From NCBI GenBank assembly GCA_013820865.1, contig JACDHU010000077.1:1-7488 (forward strand): a stretch of 7,488 nt of DNA, read 5' to 3'. The stretch is from Chloroflexota bacterium. Its GTDB lineage: Bacteria > Chloroflexota > Limnocylindria > QHBO01. Under the pieces are notes generated by a model that was not told the DNA's origin, ran no database searches, and was given only the letters and a program-made list of their open reading frames with translations. Positions 1-5,960 of the stretch are shown one piece after another. The translations under genes were made by a program, and so were the position numbers. Each line of letters begins with the position of its first letter. The stretch's first letter is position 1.

Positions 1-309
1 GCGCAGCCCGTCAAGGCCGATGGGTGAGCCGGTCGGCACCAGGACGTGGCTCGTCCAGCCCAGGTCGGTGTCGCGCATCGCGATGGCGCGGCACGCGCCG
101 CCGGTGCGCTCGACAGTTTGCACGTAAGCCAGATTGGTGTTCCAGGCGACGTCGACCTGTCCTGCCAACAGCCCATCAAGCAACGCCGGATAGCGACTGT
201 AGAGGACGTAATCGAGCGGGAAGCCACGCGCGCCGAACCACGCGCGGAAGGCCTCCCAGATGGTCACGACTCGCGGGTGGTACGCGACCGCCCCGACCCG
301 ATACTCCAT
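1..309 (-). CDS. PhnD/SsuA-type substrate-binding protein, 3' end cut by window
   Basis: The first 103 codons are visible and the rest lies beyond base 1. The N-terminus (MEYRVGAVAYHPRV) enters the first beta strand of the periplasmic-binding fold directly. The later text GLLAGQVDVAWNTNLAYVQT is typical of PhnD-like phosphate/phosphonate or sulfonate binding proteins, where the loop after the second strand asks whether a substrate is bound. The family normally supplies ligand to an ABC importer from outside the membrane. Here there is no signal peptide or lipobox, and reading upstream in frame (SARPAWQGAHRTGSVL) does not reveal one, so a cytoplasmic ligand sensor or carrier is possible. The start ATG shares one base with the stop of the upstream flavoprotein gene (TGATG), which indicates translational coupling. 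The substrate cannot be read from this fragment. The fold call is fairly safe and the role is open. Confidence 0.75.
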   Translation of the reverse strand, partial: MEYRVGAVAYHPRVVTIWEAFRAWFGARGFPLDYVLYSRYPALLDGLLAGQVDVAWNTNLAYVQTVERTGGACRAIAMRDTDLGWTSHVLVPTGSPIGLDGLR

Positions 310-1451
310 CAGAACAGATCCTGTCCGGTGAGCGCCTTGCCAAGCAGGTCGTGCAGAACGTCGGTCGTCGGCGCCATGACCGATGCCGCCCGCGCATCGC
401 GGAACTGTCGTTCCAGCCCGAGGTGGCGGCTGAATGCCGCGCCGCCACAGGCACGCATCGCCTGGTCGGTCACGTAAATTGCCATCTCGGCCGCCGCCGC
501 TTTCAGCGCCAGGACGCCGAGCTGCGCCCCAGCACCACCAGATGCCACTTCAGCGGCGACCTCGTACAGAAGGGCGCGGGCTTGCATGTGACGGATTTTT
601 GCCTCCGCGATCCGCGCGCGCACACCGGGAATGTCGGCAAGCGAGCTGCCCAGGTGCTCGAATCTGGCGCCCGTCACGTGGGCGCTGGCGGCCGCGATGG
701 CAGCGCCGGCAATGCCGACGCTCGTCGCGGCGCTGCACAGGACGAACCACGGCAGGGTGGCGCTCATCATGAGCCCGAAGCCAGTCGCAGCCCCGCCGAT
801 CCGTCGCTCGGGCGCAATCGATACCCCACGGAAGGCGACCGGCGACGAGGCATTGCCCCGCATCCCGAGGCCGTCGAACCCACCCAGCACCTCGATTCCC
901 GGGGCGCGTGCATCGATGAGGTAGAGCTCCGTTGTGGTCGGGTCGTCGGACCCGGGGGCCCCGCTGGCGATCACGTACGAGTCCGCATGGCCGGCAGAGG
1001 TGACCCATGACTTGTCCGCGCTGACGATCACCCCATCGCCGTCTGCAATGGCCCGCGAGACCTGTGCCCAGAAGTGGCTCCGCGAGCCGCGTTCGGAGTA
1101 GGCCAGCGTCGCGAGGTGGTCACCGGCGGCAATCGCGCGCAGCACATCGGCCTTGACACCGTCGGCGGGTCCATCGGTCCCGGCAACGAGGGTCTGCGTG
1201 GCGACGACGTGCATGGTGAAGATCATGCCGGTCGAGGCGCACGCGCCGGCAACCGATTCGACCACGGCCACCACCTCGGTGGGGCCCCCGCCTGGTCCGC
1301 CATAGGTTTCATCCAGCCCGATGCCGAGGAGCCCCGCTGCGCGCAGCGCGGCGATGCTTTCGGTCGGGAAGCGAGCCTCTCGGTCGACCTCGGCGGCGGT
1401 GGCAGCGATTTGGTCAGTCGGGACTGAACGGATGCGACTGTCGACGGTCAT
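309..1451 (-). CDS. Acyl-CoA dehydrogenase-fold flavoprotein, atypical active site
   Basis: This 380-residue protein has the full length and order of the acyl-CoA dehydrogenase family. An N-terminal helical domain (about 10-110, with LLGIGLDETYGGPGGG at 41-56) is followed by the beta domain (about 112-215, with LATLAYSERGSRS and the WVTSAGHADSYV strand) and a C-terminal four-helix domain (about 225-380, with ACGGAAFSRHLGLERQFRDAR at the FAD-contact end). In ordinary family members a Glu in a YEGT-like motif after this RDAR segment is the catalytic base. Here that place reads VMAPTTDV, so Glu is replaced by Ala360, and I see no Glu at the alternative helix position either. The protein may therefore be a monooxygenase-like or other flavin enzyme (compare DszC/SfnC, which use this fold for sulfur compounds) and not a beta-oxidation enzyme. 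The start is ATG at 1451 with AGGGAGA at 1463-1457. It follows doxX by 73 bases and overlaps the binding-protein gene by one base. Confidence 0.88.
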   Translation of the reverse strand: MTVDSRIRSVPTDQIAATAAEVDREARFPTESIAALRAAGLLGIGLDETYGGPGGGPTEVVAVVESVAGACASTGMIFTMHVVATQTLVAGTDGPADGVKADVLRAIAAGDHLATLAYSERGSRSHFWAQVSRAIADGDGVIVSADKSWVTSAGHADSYVIASGAPGSDDPTTTELYLIDARAPGIEVLGGFDGLGMRGNASSPVAFRGVSIAPERRIGGAATGFGLMMSATLPWFVLCSAATSVGIAGAAIAAASAHVTGARFEHLGSSLADIPGVRARIAEAKIRHMQARALLYEVAAEVASGGAGAQLGVLALKAAAAEMAIYVTDQAMRACGGAAFSRHLGLERQFRDARAASVMAPTTDVLHDLLGKALTGQDLF

Positions 1452-1456
1452 GCAGA

Positions 1457-1463
1457 TCTCCCT
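1457..1463 (-). promoter_or_regulatory. Shine-Dalgarno of the flavoprotein gene
   Basis: The minus strand reads AGGGAGA, five bases before the ATG at 1451. It fixes that start and suggests independent translation after the 73-base gap (1452-1524) that separates this gene from doxX. I see no clear terminator or strong promoter in that gap, so co-transcription from the upstream genes is likely. Confidence 0.6.
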
Positions 1464-1524
1464 GTGAGTTCAGTGGGTTCAATCCGGTGACGGCGATCCA
1501 TCCTCGTCGCTGTCCTGAGCTTCG

Positions 1525-2070
1525 TCACCACCACCAGGCGCCAGGGCGGCGACGGGCGAGGCGCTCATCGATCCCGTACCAGCGGCCGGCCCGGATGAGC
1601 GCCAGCGCCACCAGCGGAACCCAATAGATCGGGTATTCCCAGAGGAACTTGTTATTGAAGAGGGTCATGAAGTGGAGGTGCAGTTGGAGGCTCGCGGCGC
1701 CAAGGGCACCGATCGGAGTCAGCAAGCCCAGGACGAGCAGCAGGCCGGCGCCGGCCTCTGCCAGCCCGATGAGGGGTCCGAAGAGCTGATAATTCGGCAA
1801 GATCACGTCTTCGACGAGAGACCGATACAGAGCCACCGGGTGCCCGTCCGCGCGCGCCCCGCCCGGGAGAACCTCGAACTCGAGAATGCCCCTCGCACCT
1901 GCGGCATCGATGACGTAGCCGATCGGTGTACCTGAGAAGCCCGGCGGGGCGAGTTTCGCCAGGCCATTCGAGAGGAACACGAGTCCGAACAGCACCCGCA
2001 TTCCGGCGATCGCACGGCCAAACCACGCGCTGCCGGTGGCCTCGGCCTGGACCTCGGTGAGCGCTTTCAT
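1525..2070 (-). CDS. DoxX family membrane protein
   Basis: This 181-residue integral membrane protein has the DoxX layout of four hydrophobic helices. They are roughly residues 17-38 (RVLFGLVFLSNGLAKL with the family's Asn-Gly-Lys signature), 92-112 (LIGLAEAGAGLLLVLGLLTP), 113-134 and 145-162 (YWVPLVALALIRAGRW). A longer soluble loop between helices one and two carries a Gly/Ala-rich segment. DoxX relatives include DoxD of thiosulfate:quinone oxidoreductase and small partners of redox enzymes, so a membrane electron-transfer or thiol-redox role is plausible but not shown. I chose the ATG at 2070, whose ATGA overlaps the stop of the upstream radical SAM gene. A GTG six bases earlier (2076) would add two residues. 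The C-terminus ends in a run of Arg, Pro and Trp, outside the membrane segments. The overlap argues for translational coupling with the radical SAM gene. Confidence 0.85.
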   Translation of the reverse strand: MKALTEVQAEATGSAWFGRAIAGMRVLFGLVFLSNGLAKLAPPGFSGTPIGYVIDAAGARGILEFEVLPGGARADGHPVALYRSLVEDVILPNYQLFGPLIGLAEAGAGLLLVLGLLTPIGALGAASLQLHLHFMTLFNNKFLWEYPIYWVPLVALALIRAGRWYGIDERLARRRPGAWWW

Positions 2071-3209
2071 CCGCACACGAAGCGACGCAGCGCCGTCCGG
2101 TCGGCGACGAACTGGTGTAGGCGATGACGCACCGCCACCATGGCGTCCGCGAGACTTGCATCGGCCGCAAGAGCCAGACGCATATCTGGATCGTTCGAGA
2201 GCGGATGCCAGAAGAAGCCCTGCGCGTCGGCCGTCAGCTCTGGCGCCAGATCCTCGGCGCGCAACGCTTCACCTCCGTCTGCGGCGCCACGCAATGCGAT
2301 CGGCCGGAAGATACGGTCCTCCTGGCCGATCCCGAGGGTTTCGGCCAGCATCTCCAGGCGGGCAATCTCGTCGAGATGCGCCTCCGGCAGGGTCGCCGCG
2401 AGCTTCACGTGCGCACCCGCCCCCAGCAGCGCACGGATGCCGTCGAGGGCCTTGGCGTGCGAGCCAGCTCCACGGTGCGAATCATGCTGCTGCGCCTCCG
2501 CGGAGTCGAGGCTGATCTGAAAGGTCAGCCGGCGCCCGATGAGCGGGCGGATGCGCTCCCAGCGGGGGCCCCGCAGGAGCATCGCGTTCGTCAGCAGCGT
2601 GAGCGGGAGTCGATCGGTGATCCAGGTGATGAGGTCCGGGAGGTCCGGCCGCAGCAGAGGCTCCCCTCCGGTGACGAAGACCCGCTCGAGCCCGGTCGCC
2701 GCCGCCTGATCAACGAGCGACTCGATCCGCTCCCGGGGCAGCCGGCGCGGGTCGGCGGTCGGCCCCGATACCACGCAGCAGTAGTCGCAGTGCAAGTTGC
2801 AGTCGTAGTTCGTGTACAGCCAGAGCCGACGCGGCATCAGCATGTCCACCGTTGCGGTGGCCGGCGAAGCGCCACGGGACTGTGTCCAATCGGTGCGGCC
2901 CGGCCCCTTGCGCAAGAAGTACAGCCGCCAGCCGGGGCGCGCGGGATCGGGCAGGTCACTCAGCAATCCGTGCCCCGCGGCGCGCTCGAATGCACGCAGA
3001 TCGGAGCCGATCTCGGGCACGGGGCTGGCGATCCGGAGGATGTTTCCGTTGTCGATCCCTGCGAGTGCGGCCTGAATCCGGATCATCAGGCCGGAGCCGA
3101 AGTCGGCGCGTGCCTCATCGAGGGTTGCGTGGTACGGGAGCGGTCGACCAGCTCCGTACACGCGCTCACCTGATTCGGCCAGTGTCGGCGCTTGTCGCGG
3201 CCCGATCAT
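2067..3209 (-). CDS. Radical SAM protein with TusA-like N-terminal region
   Basis: Numbered from the ATG at 3209, this is 380 residues. The radical SAM core carries the 4Fe-4S motif CNLHCDYC (Cys137, Cys141, Cys144, with an extra Cys145), the SAM-contact VTGGEPLLRP (about 179-188), a TNAM strand near 207 and QISLD at 231-235. Before it, residues about 34-101 resemble a TusA/SirA sulfur-carrier fold (GNILRIASPVPEIGSDLRAF, then AAGHGLL and RLYFLRKG), but the Cys-Pro pair that carries sulfur in TusA is missing. The C-terminal third has no SPASM or Twitch cysteine cluster. Only one Cys remains, in the final VCG. The substrate is unknown. It is the first gene of the minus-strand block, and its stop overlaps doxX (ATGA). 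A TTG at 3218 could add three residues. Neither start has a strong ribosome site. The radical SAM call is firm, and the TusA-like reading is by eye. Confidence 0.88.
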   Translation of the reverse strand: MIGPRQAPTLAESGERVYGAGRPLPYHATLDEARADFGSGLMIRIQAALAGIDNGNILRIASPVPEIGSDLRAFERAAGHGLLSDLPDPARPGWRLYFLRKGPGRTDWTQSRGASPATATVDMLMPRRLWLYTNYDCNLHCDYCCVVSGPTADPRRLPRERIESLVDQAAATGLERVFVTGGEPLLRPDLPDLITWITDRLPLTLLTNAMLLRGPRWERIRPLIGRRLTFQISLDSAEAQQHDSHRGAGSHAKALDGIRALLGAGAHVKLAATLPEAHLDEIARLEMLAETLGIGQEDRIFRPIALRGAADGGEALRAEDLAPELTADAQGFFWHPLSNDPDMRLALAADASLADAMVAVRHRLHQFVADRTALRRFVCG

Positions 3210-3251
3210 GCCCGACAAGCCCGGTCACGCAGAGTGAGGCCGCGCGGGTGT

Positions 3252-3284
3252 GTCATTGCCCAACTGTAGCCTATGGTCAATGAC
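3252..3284. promoter_or_regulatory. Divergent promoter region with 7-bp inverted repeat
   Basis: GTCATTG (3252-3258) and CAATGAC (3278-3284) form a perfect inverted repeat with a 19-base spacer, in the most AT-rich part of the gap between the two divergent blocks. The arms double as promoter-like boxes. On the minus strand TTGACC (3280-3275) lies 17 bases from AATGAC (3257-3252), pointing at the radical SAM gene, while TATGGT (3272-3277) could be a plus-strand -10. A regulator binding both arms could control both directions. The rest of the gap (3210-3387) shows nothing else clear. Confidence 0.4.
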
Positions 3285-3387
3285 GAATGTATGAAGCGCA
3301 GCCAGGAGGTCGGCACGCGGCGGTTTCGAGCCATCGCTGCCGGCCTCCTTGCGCCACCAATCGGCGACGCGTACCGTTGCGAGCATC

Positions 3388-4284
3388 ATGAGCGCCACGC
3401 TCGCGGCCTGGTTCAACCGCTTCCCCGAAGGCTGGTGGGGCTACCACTGGTCGCCGCCGACGCCGATGAGCGCGGTGGAGCTGATCGGCACGCCGACCAT
3501 TGATTCCCGCCTGATGGCCACCCTGTGGGCCGTCGTGAGCAGACGCCGCAGCGTGATGCTCAGCTCCGAGGCCCCGCAGGCCGGCAAGACGACGGCCCTA
3601 TCGGCCCTTGTTGACTTCCTGCCCGATGACACGACCGGCATCTTCGTCCGCGGTTGGGGCGAGGAGTACGAGTGGCTCGACGAGATCCCGGCTGGCACGG
3701 GCTATCTGCTCATCAACGAGATGAGCGACCACCTGCCGATCTACGTCTGGGGCCGCGCCGCTCGCGGAGCGCTCGTCCTGGCCGGCAAGGGCTGGGGTAT
3801 GGGCGCCACCATGCACGCCGACTCGCTCCCTGAAGCCCTTGACGCCCTCCGCACCCAGCTTGGCTCAACCGATGCGGACCTCGCCGGCATGACGATCTAC
3901 CTCCAGTACTCGGCCTACATGACGCCGGCTGGCATGTACCGACGCATCGAGGAGGCCTGGCACCTGCGCTTGGACGAAGCCGGTTCAATTGCGCCGATTC
4001 GGCTCGGCGCCATCGAAGGACACCGATCGCCCAGGCTGACCGGAGCACAGCGACTGCCTTCGCCGCCGATGCTGCCCGACGACGGCGGCCGCTCGGCCCG
4101 CCCGTTCATCCACGACTCGGTCGCCTACGCCGTCCTGGCTGGCACGCTCGGCCTGGGGGTCGACGCCTTTGAGGCGGAGCTGGCGCATCGGTCCGCCTTC
4201 CTGGAGTCGCTCGCCGAACGTGGGATCTGCGACCCTCCCTCGGTGGCGGTGGCCATCCGCGACTATCCTGAGACCCATGACTGA
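3388..4284 (+). CDS. Secretion-type (CpaF/VirB11-like) P-loop ATPase, compact
   Basis: This 298-residue protein resembles the C-terminal motor domain of type II/IV secretion and pilus ATPases. VELIGTPTIDSRLMATLWAVV (30-50) matches the segment leading into the P-loop. Walker A is EAPQAGKTT (61-69), with Glu in place of the first Gly. The Walker B region is YLLINEMSD (106-114), with Asn-Glu where relatives have Gly-Glu or Asp-Glu. GATMHADSLPEALDALR (139-155) corresponds to the TIHANS box that contacts nucleotide. The long N-terminal domain of CpaF and VirB11 is reduced to about 30 residues rich in Trp (FPEGWWGYHW). Residues about 200-298 form an extra tail with a Pro-rich linker, which I do not recognise. 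I preferred ATG 3388 to the upstream TTG at 3349 because the preceding codons look non-coding. The gene overlaps the next ATPase gene by eight bases. No pilin, secretin or TadC-like gene is nearby, so its target is unknown. Confidence 0.75.
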   Translation: MSATLAAWFNRFPEGWWGYHWSPPTPMSAVELIGTPTIDSRLMATLWAVVSRRRSVMLSSEAPQAGKTTALSALVDFLPDDTTGIFVRGWGEEYEWLDEIPAGTGYLLINEMSDHLPIYVWGRAARGALVLAGKGWGMGATMHADSLPEALDALRTQLGSTDADLAGMTIYLQYSAYMTPAGMYRRIEEAWHLRLDEAGSIAPIRLGAIEGHRSPRLTGAQRLPSPPMLPDDGGRSARPFIHDSVAYAVLAGTLGLGVDAFEAELAHRSAFLESLAERGICDPPSVAVAIRDYPETHD

Positions 4285-5692
4285 ACGCCCGGCAGAGACG
4301 ACACTCGGGGAGCTGCGCGCCGCCGGGTATCGCAGCCGGAGCGTCAAGGGGGAGCTGCGCGCCAACCTGATCGCGCGCATCCGGGAGGGTCAGCCGTTTC
4401 TGCCCGGCATCCTGGGCTACGACGACACCGTGTTGCCGCAGCTCGAGAATGCGATCCTGGCGGGGCAGGACGTCATCCTGCTCGGTGAGCGGGGACAGGC
4501 CAAGAGCCGCATCGCCCGCTCGCTGGTCAGCCTGCTCGACCCGTGGGTCCCGTACGTCACCGACACCGAGCTCCATGATGATCCTCTCCACCCGATCTCA
4601 CCCCTGGCGCGTTCCACGGTTGCCGAATACGGTGACGACACGCGGATCTCCTGGTGGTCGTCATCGGATCGGTACAGCGAGAAGCTGTCGACGCCCGATA
4701 TCAGTATCGCGGACCTTATCGGCGAGGTGGACCCGGTCAAGGTCGCCGAGGGCAGGTATCTGTCGGATGAACTCACCATCCATTACGGGCTCCTGCCGCG
4801 CACGCATCGGGGCATCTTCTGCCTCAACGAGCTGCCGGATCTGGCCGAACGGATCCAGGTCGGCCTGCTCAACGTGATGGAGGAGCGCGACGTCCAGGTT
4901 CGCGGCTACCGCGTGCGCCTGGAGCTCGACCTGTTCGTCATTGCCAGCGCCAACCCGGAGGACTACACCAGCCGCGGGCGCATCATCACGCCGCTGAAGG
5001 ACCGATTCGGCGCGCAGATCCGTACGCACTACCCCGAAGAGACAGCGACCGAGATCGAGATCATGGAAGCTGAAGCCACCATTTTTGGCGAAGCCGATGC
5101 ACCGGTAGCCGTGCAGGTACCGGGCTTCATGAAGGAGGTCACCGCAGAGCTATCGCAGCTGGCGCGGCGCTCCTCCGAGGTTTCCCAGCGATCGGGCGTC
5201 AGCGTCCGGGTGACGATCGCCAACCACGAGACGCTGGCCGCGGCCGCGCTCAAGCGTGCCGTGCGGCTCGGCGAGCCCTCGGCGGCCCCGCGCATCAGCG
5301 ATCTGCCGGCGGTCGTGGCCTCGACGGCGGGCAAGATCGAGCTCGAGACGCTGGGCGACGAGACCCGGGAGGACCGTGTGGTGGAAAAGCTCGTCGCACG
5401 CGCAGTGGTCAACGTCTTCAACCGGCACTTCGCCCTGTCGGAGCTGGTTCCGCTCATCGAGCAGTTCGAGGAGCAGGGCCTCCAGGCCGAGGTCGGAGAG
5501 TTCGTGCCGTCATCGGCGCATGGTGATCTGGTGAGCGCCGTGCCGGAGCTTCGATCCGCGATCGGACGGTTGGATGCCGGCGAGTCTCCGGCCGGGATCG
5601 CATCGGCGACCGAGTTCGTACTCGAGGGGCTGCACCTCAACCGACGGCTCAACAAGGAGCGGCGCGGCGGGGGCGTCCGGTACGCGCGCTGA
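4277..5692 (+). CDS. ChlI/MoxR-related AAA+ ATPase
   Basis: This 471-residue AAA+ protein belongs to the group often labelled magnesium chelatase-like ATPase. Walker A is LLGERGQAKSRIARSL (68-83), with Ala in place of the usual Gly before Lys76. Walker B is GIFCLNELPDL (179-189), with Asn184-Glu185. This GERGQAK/NELPDL pairing is, from memory, characteristic of this subgroup and not damage. Sensor 1 is the Asn of ASANPEDY (Asn227), the likely arginine finger is in PLKDRFG (Arg243), and sensor 2 lies in GVSVRV (Arg311). A helical C-terminal half (about 315-471) follows. Such ATPases normally remodel a metal-inserting or protein target together with a VWA-domain partner encoded just downstream. 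Here the next gene converges from the other strand and no VWA gene is present. The ATG at 4277 overlaps the end of the upstream ATPase gene by eight bases, so I reject in-frame starts further upstream, which would lie inside that gene. There is no chlorophyll or cobalamin gene context. Confidence 0.88.
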   Translation: MTERPAETTLGELRAAGYRSRSVKGELRANLIARIREGQPFLPGILGYDDTVLPQLENAILAGQDVILLGERGQAKSRIARSLVSLLDPWVPYVTDTELHDDPLHPISPLARSTVAEYGDDTRISWWSSSDRYSEKLSTPDISIADLIGEVDPVKVAEGRYLSDELTIHYGLLPRTHRGIFCLNELPDLAERIQVGLLNVMEERDVQVRGYRVRLELDLFVIASANPEDYTSRGRIITPLKDRFGAQIRTHYPEETATEIEIMEAEATIFGEADAPVAVQVPGFMKEVTAELSQLARRSSEVSQRSGVSVRVTIANHETLAAAALKRAVRLGEPSAAPRISDLPAVVASTAGKIELETLGDETREDRVVEKLVARAVVNVFNRHFALSELVPLIEQFEEQGLQAEVGEFVPSSAHGDLVSAVPELRSAIGRLDAGESPAGIASATEFVLEGLHLNRRLNKERRGGGVRYAR

Positions 5693-5712
5693 CCTCGGGC
5701 GGTAGAGGTCAG
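5689..5712 (+). terminator. Hairpin at the end of the ATPase pair, possible terminator
   Basis: CTGACCTC (5689-5696) pairs perfectly with GAGGTCAG (5705-5712) around an eight-base loop. The hairpin includes the TGA stop (5690-5692) of the AAA+ gene. A second small GC stem (CGGC-CAG-GCCG, 5714-5724) follows. No T-run comes after either, so this may be a Rho-assisted or weak terminator, or an RNA 3'-end stabiliser for the converging transcripts. Confidence 0.4.
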
Positions 5713-5960
5713 TCGGCCAGGCCGCCATCGATCGAACTGCCGCGGTCCTCCTCATGCCAGACCGACGAGCTCGCTGAAGACCGGCTCCACGTCAACGGCA
5801 AGTCCTCGACGGTTGAACTATCCCGCCACATTCGTCAGGTCCCGGTGCAGCTCCGGCGAGCTGCGGGAAGGTTCTCATCTTCGGCAACATCTCCGTCGAT
5901 TGGGCCCGGACCAAGCAGGACGGCTCCAGGCCGATGCTCCGACCAACGGCCGAGCACGCC
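5693..5960. other. Intergenic stretch between converging genes, no gene supported
   Basis: Apart from the hairpin at its left end, these 268 bases hold no open frame with a credible start and codon pattern. Two short protein-like phrases are visible. One is on the plus strand from about 5862 (KVLIFGNISVDWARTKQDG), in a frame with no start codon before it. The other is on the minus strand, ending at a TGA near 5755 (FNRRGLAVDVEPVFSELVGL). They may be remnants of lost genes or chance in GC-rich DNA. Confidence 0.5.

Noticed and set aside
24..1010. Long plus-strand open frame (328 codons) opposite the flavoprotein and binding-protein genes
   Set aside because: The translation is Arg/Pro/Gly-rich without recognisable motifs, and the opposite strand encodes clear family proteins. 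It is a GC-rich antisense shadow.
2124..3173. Plus-strand open frame (349 codons) opposite the radical SAM gene
   Set aside because: Low-complexity composition with no domain signature. The minus strand carries the cluster motif, GGEP and QISLD.
3225..3416. Minus-strand 63-residue open frame just upstream of the radical SAM gene, considered as a RiPP precursor
   Set aside because: It starts with TTG inside the opposite gene, runs through the AT-rich promoter region with poor codon pattern, lacks a Cys-rich or repeated core, and the radical SAM protein lacks the SPASM domain usual in such systems.
4169..4276. Upstream in-frame start that would lengthen the AAA+ protein by 36 residues
   Set aside because: The extension lies inside the well-supported end of the upstream ATPase gene. 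The ATG at 4277 gives a normal AAA+ N-terminus and a typical short overlap.
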